64,000 bases of DNA from an uncultured Alphaproteobacteria bacterium (GTDB lineage Bacteria; Pseudomonadota; Alphaproteobacteria; HIMB59; GCA-002718135), in assembly GCA_902620425.1 (NCBI GenBank), contig CACNHX010000006.1, positions 1 through 64,000 on the forward strand, in the 5' to 3' direction. The translations under genes and the position numbers were made by a program. The notes under the pieces were generated by a model. That model searched no databases, was not told the DNA's origin, and saw nothing but the letters and a program-made list of their open reading frames with translations. This document shows, one piece after another, positions 29,156-36,938 of this stretch (position 1 is the first letter of the stretch; every line of letters begins with the position of its first letter).

Positions 29156-29781
29156 TCTAAATCTATAAAGCTATTATTATCCAAAATTTTGATTAAACCT
29201 GAATTAATTTGATACCACAAACCAATTACATTCAGTTTATTTTCATTAATTAACTTATCTATAAAATCATATTCACGTAAATTTTTTATTGATTGTTTTA
29301 TATTTTCTTGCTCTAAAAAAGTTATTTTTTCAGTTTCTGAAAAATCATTTGGTATTTTGCTATAAGAATTTTGTAAACAACTTACCCATTGATTTATGTA
29401 TTCAAAATCATTTGTATTATTTTTATCTAATAATGTTTTATAAGAATGCGCAACTCCACCGCAATTTGAGTGACCTAGAATAATTAAGTTTTGAATTTTT
29501 AGAACTTTTAATGCGTATTCTATAGCAGATAATGTTTGTATATTTTGATTTTTATCATTTTTAGAGGGTACTATATTAGCGATATTTCTATGTATAAAAT
29601 AATCTCCAATACTTCCACCAAATATCGTATTCTCAAGAATTCTTGAATCACAACAAGTAATAATCATAGCAATTGGTTTTTGTACATTTTTAGAAGCTTG
29701 CTGGTATATATCTTTATAATTTTCAAAGGTGTTCTTTTTCCAGAATTGATATCTTTCAATTAAAAATTTTGGTATTTCCAT
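29152..29781 (-). CDS. Beta-class carbonic anhydrase
   Basis: Interconverts CO2 and bicarbonate (209 aa). Zinc ligands and the catalytic dyad are C43, D45 and R47 (CCDSR) and H104/C107 (GHSNCGGV). HRNIANIVP is the second conserved block. Length and motifs fit the classic plant-type beta enzyme. A single gene with convergent panB and divergent dusA. Confidence 0.95.
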   Translation of the reverse strand: MEIPKFLIERYQFWKKNTFENYKDIYQQASKNVQKPIAMIITCCDSRILENTIFGGSIGDYFIHRNIANIVPSKNDKNQNIQTLSAIEYALKVLKIQNLIILGHSNCGGVAHSYKTLLDKNNTNDFEYINQWVSCLQNSYSKIPNDFSETEKITFLEQENIKQSIKNLREYDFIDKLINENKLNVIGLWYQINSGLIKILDNNSFIDLD

Positions 29782-29822
29782 AATGTAATTTTTTTAGAAT
29801 TTATTTATATATCAAAAATTAA

Positions 29823-30797
29823 ATGAAAAAGGAAATTAGTAGAAAATTCTGCGTAGCTCCAATGATGGGGTATACAACACCTTATGCAAGGAAACTGTAT
29901 AGAATTTTATCAAAAAATAGCTTTTTATTTAGTGAAATGATAGCAACAAAATCACTGGTTTATTCAAAAAGTAAACATAATATTATTGATAATGACTTTA
30001 ATAACCCTGTTGCTCTTCAGGTAGGTGGTTCAGAAATAGATGAATTAACAAAAGCTTCAAAAATAGCAATTGATTACAACTATGATGAAATTAATTTAAA
30101 TGTTGGTTGCCCAAGCAAAGCTGTACAAAAAGGTAGTTTTGGTGCCTGCCTTATGAGAGATAAAATACTTGTAAGAAATTGTATGGAAGCTCTTCAGAAT
30201 GATAAAATTGAAGCAACATTAAAATGCAGATTAGGCTTAGGTAAAGATTTAAATTATGAATTCTTTGAAGAATTTATTGATGAAATATCAAAAACTGGAA
30301 TTAAAATTATTTATGTTCATGCTAGAAATGCAATATTGAGTGGTATTAGTCCTCAAGCTAATAGAACGATACCTCCTCTAAATTACGAATTTGTAAAAAA
30401 AATTAAAATTAAATTTCCCAAAATAACATTTATTCTAAATGGAGGTATAGATAGCCTTGATAAAGCAGATAACTTATTAAAAGAATTTGATGGTGTTATG
30501 GTTGGAAGAATGATTAAAAATAATCCATTTATTTTAAAAGAAGTTGACAAAAAAATTTTTAAAGAAAAAATTAAATTAGTAGATGAAACAATAATTAATA
30601 ATTATTTTGACTACATAAAACCAAAATTAGGTTTGGAATCAATATTTAGATTATTAAGTCCTCTACTAAGTATCTTTTTTTCTGTTCCACATAGCAAAAT
30701 TTATAAATCTAAAATTAATGATTATATGAAAGACCAGCAAATTAACTTAATTGAAGAATTATTATTAAAATTTGTTAATGAAAATAAACTTGGTTAA
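29823..30797 (+). CDS. dusA: tRNA-dihydrouridine synthase A
   Basis: FMN enzyme that reduces U20/U20a in the tRNA D-loop (324 aa). APMMGYTTPYARKLYRILSKNSFLFSEMIA is the DusA-type N-terminus. LNVGCPSKAVQKGSFGACLM holds the catalytic cysteine region, followed by KCRLGL, VHARNAILSG and NGGIDSLDKA. Ends 1 nt from the convergent PagL-like gene. Confidence 0.95.
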   Translation: MKKEISRKFCVAPMMGYTTPYARKLYRILSKNSFLFSEMIATKSLVYSKSKHNIIDNDFNNPVALQVGGSEIDELTKASKIAIDYNYDEINLNVGCPSKAVQKGSFGACLMRDKILVRNCMEALQNDKIEATLKCRLGLGKDLNYEFFEEFIDEISKTGIKIIYVHARNAILSGISPQANRTIPPLNYEFVKKIKIKFPKITFILNGGIDSLDKADNLLKEFDGVMVGRMIKNNPFILKEVDKKIFKEKIKLVDETIINNYFDYIKPKLGLESIFRLLSPLLSIFFSVPHSKIYKSKINDYMKDQQINLIEELLLKFVNENKLG

Positions 30798-30798
30798 T

Positions 30799-31329
30799 TT
30801 AATAAGGTACGTGATAAGAAAAACTCAAAATCTCTACACCTGGATTTTTATCACCTAAATTTGCATTTGAAATATGGCTAAAAGAAACACCAATTCTATT
30901 TTTATTTTTCAATTCGTATGTAATTTCAAGCGATGTTCTAAATTGTATGTCATTTCCTAATTTTTTTCCAGAACCATCATCATAAATACCTGCTCCAAAA
31001 CTTGGTGTAAAATAATATTTATTTTCTTCACCCTCAAATAATTCTCCTAGATTATCTTCAAAATAAATTCCAGTTAATATGTATGATGCTGAATCACTCG
31101 TATACTCGATACCAAAAAAAGGTTTCAAGAAAAAAAAATTATCTTCTTCTGGTCCAATATCAAGTATAGATTTATTACTTCTATATTCATATCTAAAGTC
31201 AGTAGATTGGTTTTTTTCTGAGCCGTCAAATTTTATATCGTAAATACCTATTCCAAAAACATTTGTTCCTTTGGAAAGAGCTATATTTGAAAATGATATG
31301 ATTACTATTGAAATAAATAATCTTATCAT
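30799..31329 (-). CDS. PagL-like lipid A 3-O-deacylase (acyloxyacyl hydrolase)
   Basis: A 176-aa outer-membrane beta-barrel candidate with a signal peptide (IRLFISIVIISFSNIALS). The last third has alternating strands and the PagL catalytic pair in IGVSFSHISNANLGDKNPGVE, His-Ser followed by Asn. It ends in an aromatic strand, SFSYHVPY. Family assignment rests mainly on the HxSN-NPG motif and length. It would trim lipid A acyl chains. Confidence 0.75.
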   Translation of the reverse strand: MIRLFISIVIISFSNIALSKGTNVFGIGIYDIKFDGSEKNQSTDFRYEYRSNKSILDIGPEEDNFFFLKPFFGIEYTSDSASYILTGIYFEDNLGELFEGEENKYYFTPSFGAGIYDDGSGKKLGNDIQFRTSLEITYELKNKNRIGVSFSHISNANLGDKNPGVEILSFSYHVPY

Positions 31330-31360
31330 AAGTGTATTTTATAATTATTTTAATTAGCTA

Positions 31361-32227
31361 TCAAATAAAAAATTCTTTATTTTGTTGAGAAATCTCTAAC
31401 AATGATTTTTTTAATTTTTCTAGAGCTTTTGTTTCTATTTGTCTAACCCTCTCTTTGCTTATCTTTAACTTTTGACCTAATTCGTCTAGGGTAATGCTTT
31501 TTTCTCGAAATTTTCTCAATTTTATAATTATTTTTTCTCTATCATTAAGAGTATCTATAGCTTTATTAATGAAATCTTTTTTTATATTTTTGTCATTGAA
31601 GTCTTCAAAAGATTCTTCTGGATTTTGTCTGTCGTCAGCTAGTAAACTCATAAGATCGTTTTCTGTATCAGTGTCTACTTTTTGATTAAGATGTAAATCT
31701 CCACCAGTAAGTCGTGATTCCATATTTTGAACTTCTAGAGATTTTACATTGAGCATACTAGATACTTTGTTTATTTCGTCCTGACCCATAAATTCTCTTG
31801 AAACATCATTAATTTGTTGTTTAATTTTTTTAAGATTAAAAAAAAGAGCTTTTTGTGATGCTGTAGAACCTGTTCTGACAACTGACCAGTTTTTAAGAAT
31901 ATAATCTTGTATAGATGCTCTAATCCACCAAGATGCATAGGTAGAGAGTCTAAAGTCTTTTGATGTATCAAACTTTTCTAGAGCATGCATGATTCCAAGA
32001 ACCCCCTCATGAATTAGATCATCAATAGGTAAGCCATAACTTGAGTATTTTCTTGCGTATGAAACAGCTAGACGAAGATACGAATTAAGAATTTTTTGCA
32101 GTGATCTTGGAGTTTTATTATCTCTCCAATCATTAATAAGTGTGAATTCCTCATCCTTTTCAAGAATTGCCGCTTTTTTTGAAAGTTCAATTAAATTGTT
32201 GGAATGAAAGTAATTTTTAACAGCCAT
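31361..32227 (-). CDS. rpoH: RNA polymerase sigma-32 factor
   Basis: Heat-shock sigma factor (288 aa). Region 2 reads YGLPIDDLIHEGVLGIMHALEKFD and YASWWIRASIQDYILKNWSVVR. The RpoH box is QKALFFNLKKI, which distinguishes sigma-32 from RpoD. Region 4 ends SITLDELGQKLKISKERVRQIETKALEKLK. A pseudo-phosphatase gene lies 31 nt upstream, so the two may share a transcript. Confidence 0.96.
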   Translation of the reverse strand: MAVKNYFHSNNLIELSKKAAILEKDEEFTLINDWRDNKTPRSLQKILNSYLRLAVSYARKYSSYGLPIDDLIHEGVLGIMHALEKFDTSKDFRLSTYASWWIRASIQDYILKNWSVVRTGSTASQKALFFNLKKIKQQINDVSREFMGQDEINKVSSMLNVKSLEVQNMESRLTGGDLHLNQKVDTDTENDLMSLLADDRQNPEESFEDFNDKNIKKDFINKAIDTLNDREKIIIKLRKFREKSITLDELGQKLKISKERVRQIETKALEKLKKSLLEISQQNKEFFI

Positions 32228-32258
32228 ATATTATTATACGAATGATTTAGAGTTTAGA

Positions 32259-33071
32259 TCAATTATTTTCAAAAATATCTAATATTTCACCATTTTCTCT
32301 GAAAATACCGCATAAAACGCTCTTATTGGTTAAAGGTTGTTTAAATAGAGTACAAACAACACTGTTTTTTGAATTTTCTAATTGATTTAAATGTTCAGAC
32401 TCATATCCTCTTACAATTCTTATAAATGTTTTGTATGGTTCCCTTATATTAGAAAAATTTTGGAACCCCCACCAAAAACAGTCATTCTGTGCAGAAAGGG
32501 GTCTAGTTATATCAACTCCTCTATTAACAAATAATATTTCTTTTGTATAAGAATATGCAGCATGCTTCAAATTCAAAAAATATTCAGTATGTCCAAGATT
32601 CATTTGCAATATTTTATTCAAACTTGATGTCCATTTTGAAATTTTGATAGTTCCAGAAGATGCAATATTTTTAACTTCATTTTCAGAGAAACCATATGAA
32701 TTTAATGTTCTATTTACTCCATGATCAAACATCCATTCAATAATTTCTGCTGGATTTGGTGCAAGTTGTAACTGTAGTAATTTACTAAACATTTCCTCTT
32801 GAGCACCTCTTAAAAAAACAATTGACTCGGGATTTAGTTGAAATTTTGACATTAAATTAAATCTCAAATCAATTACACTATCTAAAGTTTCTTTAGAGTG
32901 ATTGCCCAAACCTATAACATTACCAAGAAAAATTAATTTATCATTAATACCAAAATTTTTAAGTATAAATTTTTTAATTGAAGTAAAAGATTTTAAATTT
33001 GAATGTATTGATCCAATAGCCCAAATTTTGTTAGTATTATTTAATTCAACAAAATTACTTATGTTATTCAA
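32259..33071 (-). CDS. Metallophosphoesterase-fold protein lacking metal ligands
   Basis: A 270-aa protein whose layout follows PPP/metallophosphoesterases, with the signature residues replaced. Motif I GDxHG is GSIHS (20-24), GDxxDRG is GNVIGLG (50-56), RGNHE is RGAQE (88-92), the FVHAGV strand is FVNRGVD (181-187), and the late GHT-like position is GYE (222-224). I aligned these by eye from family knowledge. A catalytically dead, regulatory or structural role is likely. It lies between carD (4-nt gap) and rpoH. Confidence 0.72.
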   Translation of the reverse strand: MNNISNFVELNNTNKIWAIGSIHSNLKSFTSIKKFILKNFGINDKLIFLGNVIGLGNHSKETLDSVIDLRFNLMSKFQLNPESIVFLRGAQEEMFSKLLQLQLAPNPAEIIEWMFDHGVNRTLNSYGFSENEVKNIASSGTIKISKWTSSLNKILQMNLGHTEYFLNLKHAAYSYTKEILFVNRGVDITRPLSAQNDCFWWGFQNFSNIREPYKTFIRIVRGYESEHLNQLENSKNSVVCTLFKQPLTNKSVLCGIFRENGEILDIFENN

Positions 33072-33075
33072 AATA

Positions 33076-33579
33076 TTATTTTTTTATTAAAATTTGTTCA
33101 ATTTTTTCTGTTGATTGAAAATAATCTGTTTTTTCTACTGCTGCAACTTCCCTCGCTAATCTCTCTATTGCAACTTGAAACATTTGTCTTTCACTGTATG
33201 ATTGTTCTGCCTGACTACTTTTTCTAAATAAATCTCTTACAACTTCGGCTATTTTTACTGGATCACCTGAAAAAATCTTTGTCTCATATTCTTGAGCTCT
33301 TCTACTCCACATTATTCTTCTTATTTTTGGTTTTAATTTTAATGTTGAGTAAACTTCATCAATAATTTTTTTTGAAGAAATTTTTCTTAATCCAACCTCA
33401 TCTTTTTTATCTAGGGGCACTCTTATAACTAATTTGGATTGTTCCATTTTAACAACATAAAATCTTGTTTTTATACTAGAGATTTCCATATTTTCTATTT
33501 GCGTTATCTCACCTACTCCATGTTTCGGATAAACTACTATTTCTCCTATTTTAAATTCTGAGTTTTTTTTACTATTCAT
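33076..33579 (-). CDS. carD: CarD/CdnL-family transcription regulator
   Basis: A 167-aa RNA-polymerase-binding protein that stabilises open complexes, notably at rRNA promoters. The N-terminal Tudor-like domain reads FKIGEIVVYPKHGVGEITQIE. The helical C-terminal domain has IMWSRRAQEYETKIFSGDP and SYSERQMFQVAIERLAREVAAVE. It follows fdxA directly, the common alphaproteobacterial arrangement. Confidence 0.95.
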   Translation of the reverse strand: MNSKKNSEFKIGEIVVYPKHGVGEITQIENMEISSIKTRFYVVKMEQSKLVIRVPLDKKDEVGLRKISSKKIIDEVYSTLKLKPKIRRIMWSRRAQEYETKIFSGDPVKIAEVVRDLFRKSSQAEQSYSERQMFQVAIERLAREVAAVEKTDYFQSTEKIEQILIKK

Positions 33580-33912
33580 TTATCTTCCTGGTTTTGCACT
33601 GAAGTGTTTATTGTATTTATTTTTAACATTTTGCCATTCTTCAGCATCTGAAGGTGGATTTTTTTTCTCATTTATATTAGGCCAAATTTCTGAATATTTT
33701 CTGTTTATTTCAGCCCATTTTTCTATACCATCCTCAGTATCAGACAATATGGCTTCAACAGGACATTCAGGTTCACAAACACCACAATCAATACATTCAT
33801 CTGGGTGAATAACAAGCATATTTTCACCTTCATAAAAACAGTCAACTGGGCACACCTCAACGCAATCCATATGTTTACATTTAATACATTTTTCATCTAC
33901 AACATAAGTCAT
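33580..33912 (-). CDS. fdxA: Ferredoxin FdxA, 7Fe type
   Basis: A 110-aa ferredoxin with one 3Fe-4S and one 4Fe-4S cluster. [18 protein letters not shown] and [17 protein letters not shown] give the two cysteine sets, and the [15 protein letters not shown] bridge is typical of the FdII/FdxA group. It abuts carD and follows the TerB-like gene by one base. Confidence 0.97.
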   Translation of the reverse strand: MTYVVDEKCIKCKHMDCVEVCPVDCFYEGENMLVIHPDECIDCGVCEPECPVEAILSDTEDGIEKWAEINRKYSEIWPNINEKKNPPSDAEEWQNVKNKYNKHFSAKPGR

Positions 33913-33913
33913 A

Positions 33914-34363
33914 TTAATTCACTTTTCTATCTAGAGCTCTTTTTCTAGCATTTCCAGAGTCTACGTCAGTAATATAAAGTAATCCAGAAAGTCTTCTTAT
34001 AAGATTTGATTCAAAGTCATGAACCTCTCCATCAGATAATACAATGTCCCATAAAGCTTCAATTAGAAGAATTTTTTTATGTTCGTCAAATTTTTTATTA
34101 ATATAAGAAGTGTAATAGTGAAGGGATTTGGAGTTGTTTTTGTTTTTAACTGCACTTTCTATAACTAACTCAACATCTTTAGAATCTTCATTAAATACAT
34201 TAATTAAACTTAATTTAATTTTATTTAATTCACTTTCATCAACATTTCCATCAGTGTATGCGGCTTCTATCATTAATCCACATAATAATTCTAAATTTTT
34301 ATTGTCTTCAATATCGTCAGAAGAATTTTGGTCTTTTAAAATATTTTTTAAAAAATTTATCAA
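33914..34363 (-). CDS. TerB-like domain protein
   Basis: A 149-aa helical protein. [29 protein letters not shown] and the similar [31 protein letters not shown] are the two acidic D-G-x-V-x-x-x-E motifs of TerB, a fold that can bind metal. Function unknown; TerB-only proteins occur outside tellurite-resistance loci. In many relatives the slot between helicase and fdxA holds a small S4-domain protein instead. Confidence 0.8.
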   Translation of the reverse strand: MINFLKNILKDQNSSDDIEDNKNLELLCGLMIEAAYTDGNVDESELNKIKLSLINVFNEDSKDVELVIESAVKNKNNSKSLHYYTSYINKKFDEHKKILLIEALWDIVLSDGEVHDFESNLIRRLSGLLYITDVDSGNARKRALDRKVN

Positions 34364-34384
34364 TTTTTACCTTTCCAAGTATTA

Positions 34385-36934
34385 TTAAAGAAGTTTCTCT
34401 AAAACCGCAAAGGGAGAATTAGGATCTTTTTCAAGTTTGTTACTTCGATTTAGTTCTTTCGATTTTTTATTTTTTTTCTTATTTTTATTATTTTTAATTT
34501 CATTTTTATTACTATTAAAGAAATATAATTTTTTTTCGTCAGAAATAGTCAGATATTCATAACCACAGAAAATCATTATATCCTTTAACTGATTACTGTT
34601 ACATCCAATTGGATTCATAAGATCGGATGATTCTAAGAAGGGTCCTTTTTTTAATTTTTGTCTTGCTAGAAAAAAAATTTTTTCAAATACATCTATTCTA
34701 AACACAAAATTTTTTAAATTAATGTATCCTATTGCATTCCAATATTTATTTGGCATTTTTGTTTCTGATATAAATGATACCCTACCATTTAATGGTAGTG
34801 GTAGAAAATTATCTGAATCATTTTGATAAAATGTTTTCCATAAAATGGCACATAACTCTATTGATTTTTTCTTTAATAAATTTGGTGTATAAAAATATTT
34901 AGCTCCAATTCTAATACCTAACTTAGTCAATTGCAATCTACTCTCTTGCGTAATTGACTTTAGAGAGTTTTTAAAACTTTCAATTGGATAATTTCCAAAA
35001 TTTTCAAAACAATTGAAAGCAATAGCTCTAATTTCGGGATTTAAATTTTCATCTAAATTTTTATTTAGAGGATACAGAATCTCATCTAGTTCATTGTCAT
35101 ACCATTTTTGAAGCTTTGCAGATATAAGTAATTTATTTTCCGATGATAAGTATTCAGAATTTAGAGCATCAATAGTTGGTTTGTATAATGTTTTGCCTTT
35201 TTTCAGTTTGCCAACTGGTTCATCACCCCAATAAATAAGAGAGTCATCTTTTAATTTAGTTTCACTTACGTCACCAAAATTTAATGAGTCTAGTGGAGCA
35301 TTGAGGAAAATCTTAACTTTATCATCTATCATGTTTCTAACTGATTTTTTTATATTACTAATAGAAAAAAGGGATTGTGAAAATATTTTTTTATCTTCGA
35401 TGAGATCAAAACCTTTTATAATTCCATATTTAGTATCATCTAAGAAAAGCTGATTTTTATTTTTTGTATGAATATCTTCAATATTTTGTACATTAGGCTC
35501 TCTGATAAAAAACTTTGATGAGTAGTCAATAAATTTTTTTGTAAGACTATCATGTAATTGATCAGATAATTCATTTTCTATTTTTTGTGTTTTTTCTTTC
35601 CAATAATATGTATTTTTTAACCATCCATGATTATTAGATATATATGTCCAGGTTCTTATTTGTGAGATTTTAATTGATAACTCAGGTATTCCTCCTCCAA
35701 AATTATAGAGCCTGCTTACTTTTTTGTTAATCCATTCTTCTGGAATGGTATAATTATTTTTAATTAGAATCAAAAAAATATCTTTTAAAAGTAATAAATA
35801 GTTATCATTAAATAGTTTTTCGAAATCAGGTATTTGACAAATACTCCATAAAAGTTGAAGATTTTTTTTAGATCTCAAAAATTCTTTAATTTCACTATCA
35901 TTGATCAAACTTCGAAAATTAACTTCATCTAAAGCATTTTTTTTATGAATAAAATAATTATGTATTGGATATTTTTTTAATGAAGATAGTAATGTTTCTA
36001 TTGAGTTAAAATTGAGATCACTATTTCTCCAATAAATTTTTTGAATATTATCGAAATTGTGCGTTTCTATTTGCTGGATTATCATAGGATCTAAATTTCC
36101 TGCTTCTTTGGTATAACTAAAAGTCCCATCCTGTTTATACCTTCCTGCTCTCCCTGCTATTTGACCTAATTCATTTGGAGCAAGATTGCGATTGTATTTC
36201 CCATCAAATTTTTCTAATGATGAAAAGCTTACGTGATTAATATTTAGATTTAACCCCATACCAATAGCATCAGTAGCTACAAGATAATCAACATTTTTAT
36301 TTTCATATACTTCAACTTGTGCATTTCTTGTTCTTGGACTAAGGGATCCCAAAACTACTGCTGTTCCACCTTTATGTGTTCTGATATTTTCTGCAATTTC
36401 ATAAACCTTATTAATATTAAATGCGATTATTGCAGATCTTGGCTCGAGTTTAGAATAATTCTGTTTTCTCAAAAAAGAAAGTTTAGAAAATCGATTTTTT
36501 TTTTCTATAGTAATATTAGGATAAATTTTTTTTAATATATTTTCTATGTTAGACGATCCAAGAAAAATGGTTTGGTAATTTCCTCTTAAATTAAGAATTT
36601 TATCTGTAAAGATGTGGCCTCTTTCATAATCTGCTGATAATTGAATTTCATCAATTACTACGCAATCAACAGAAATGTTGCTAGGCATTGACTCAACAGT
36701 ACAAAAAAAATACTTTGCTTCTTTTGGAATAATTTTTTCTTCACCAGTAATTAAAGCAACATTATGAAGTCCAATTCTTTTTACAGCTTTATCATAATTC
36801 TCTCTTGCGAGTAATCTTAGTGGAAAGCCAAAAATTCCTGAAGAATAAGTAAATAGTTTTTCAAAGGCTGTATAGGTTTTTCCAGTATTAGTAGGCCCAA
36901 GTATAGCTAGTAAATTTTGATCCTCATTGAACAT
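34385..36934 (-). CDS. SUV3-like superfamily 2 RNA helicase
   Basis: An 849-aa ATP-dependent helicase similar to mitochondrial SUPV3L1 and bacterial MgpS-like proteins. Walker A is GPTNTGKTYTAFEKL (about 14-28), motif II is DEIQL, and motif VI is GQIAGRAGRYKQDGTF. A long C-terminal region includes an incomplete zinc-free SUV3-type domain and ends in a Lys/Asn-rich stretch. Likely acts in RNA turnover. It lies 4 nt after acnA. Confidence 0.88.
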   Translation of the reverse strand: MFNEDQNLLAILGPTNTGKTYTAFEKLFTYSSGIFGFPLRLLARENYDKAVKRIGLHNVALITGEEKIIPKEAKYFFCTVESMPSNISVDCVVIDEIQLSADYERGHIFTDKILNLRGNYQTIFLGSSNIENILKKIYPNITIEKKNRFSKLSFLRKQNYSKLEPRSAIIAFNINKVYEIAENIRTHKGGTAVVLGSLSPRTRNAQVEVYENKNVDYLVATDAIGMGLNLNINHVSFSSLEKFDGKYNRNLAPNELGQIAGRAGRYKQDGTFSYTKEAGNLDPMIIQQIETHNFDNIQKIYWRNSDLNFNSIETLLSSLKKYPIHNYFIHKKNALDEVNFRSLINDSEIKEFLRSKKNLQLLWSICQIPDFEKLFNDNYLLLLKDIFLILIKNNYTIPEEWINKKVSRLYNFGGGIPELSIKISQIRTWTYISNNHGWLKNTYYWKEKTQKIENELSDQLHDSLTKKFIDYSSKFFIREPNVQNIEDIHTKNKNQLFLDDTKYGIIKGFDLIEDKKIFSQSLFSISNIKKSVRNMIDDKVKIFLNAPLDSLNFGDVSETKLKDDSLIYWGDEPVGKLKKGKTLYKPTIDALNSEYLSSENKLLISAKLQKWYDNELDEILYPLNKNLDENLNPEIRAIAFNCFENFGNYPIESFKNSLKSITQESRLQLTKLGIRIGAKYFYTPNLLKKKSIELCAILWKTFYQNDSDNFLPLPLNGRVSFISETKMPNKYWNAIGYINLKNFVFRIDVFEKIFFLARQKLKKGPFLESSDLMNPIGCNSNQLKDIMIFCGYEYLTISDEKKLYFFNSNKNEIKNNKNKKKNKKSKELNRSNKLEKDPNSPFAVLEKLL

Positions 36935-36938
36935 GAAA

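Noticed and set aside
33914-34363. Tellurite-resistance operon
   Set aside because: Only a single TerB-like domain is present and the neighbours are helicase and fdxA; no other ter genes are visible.
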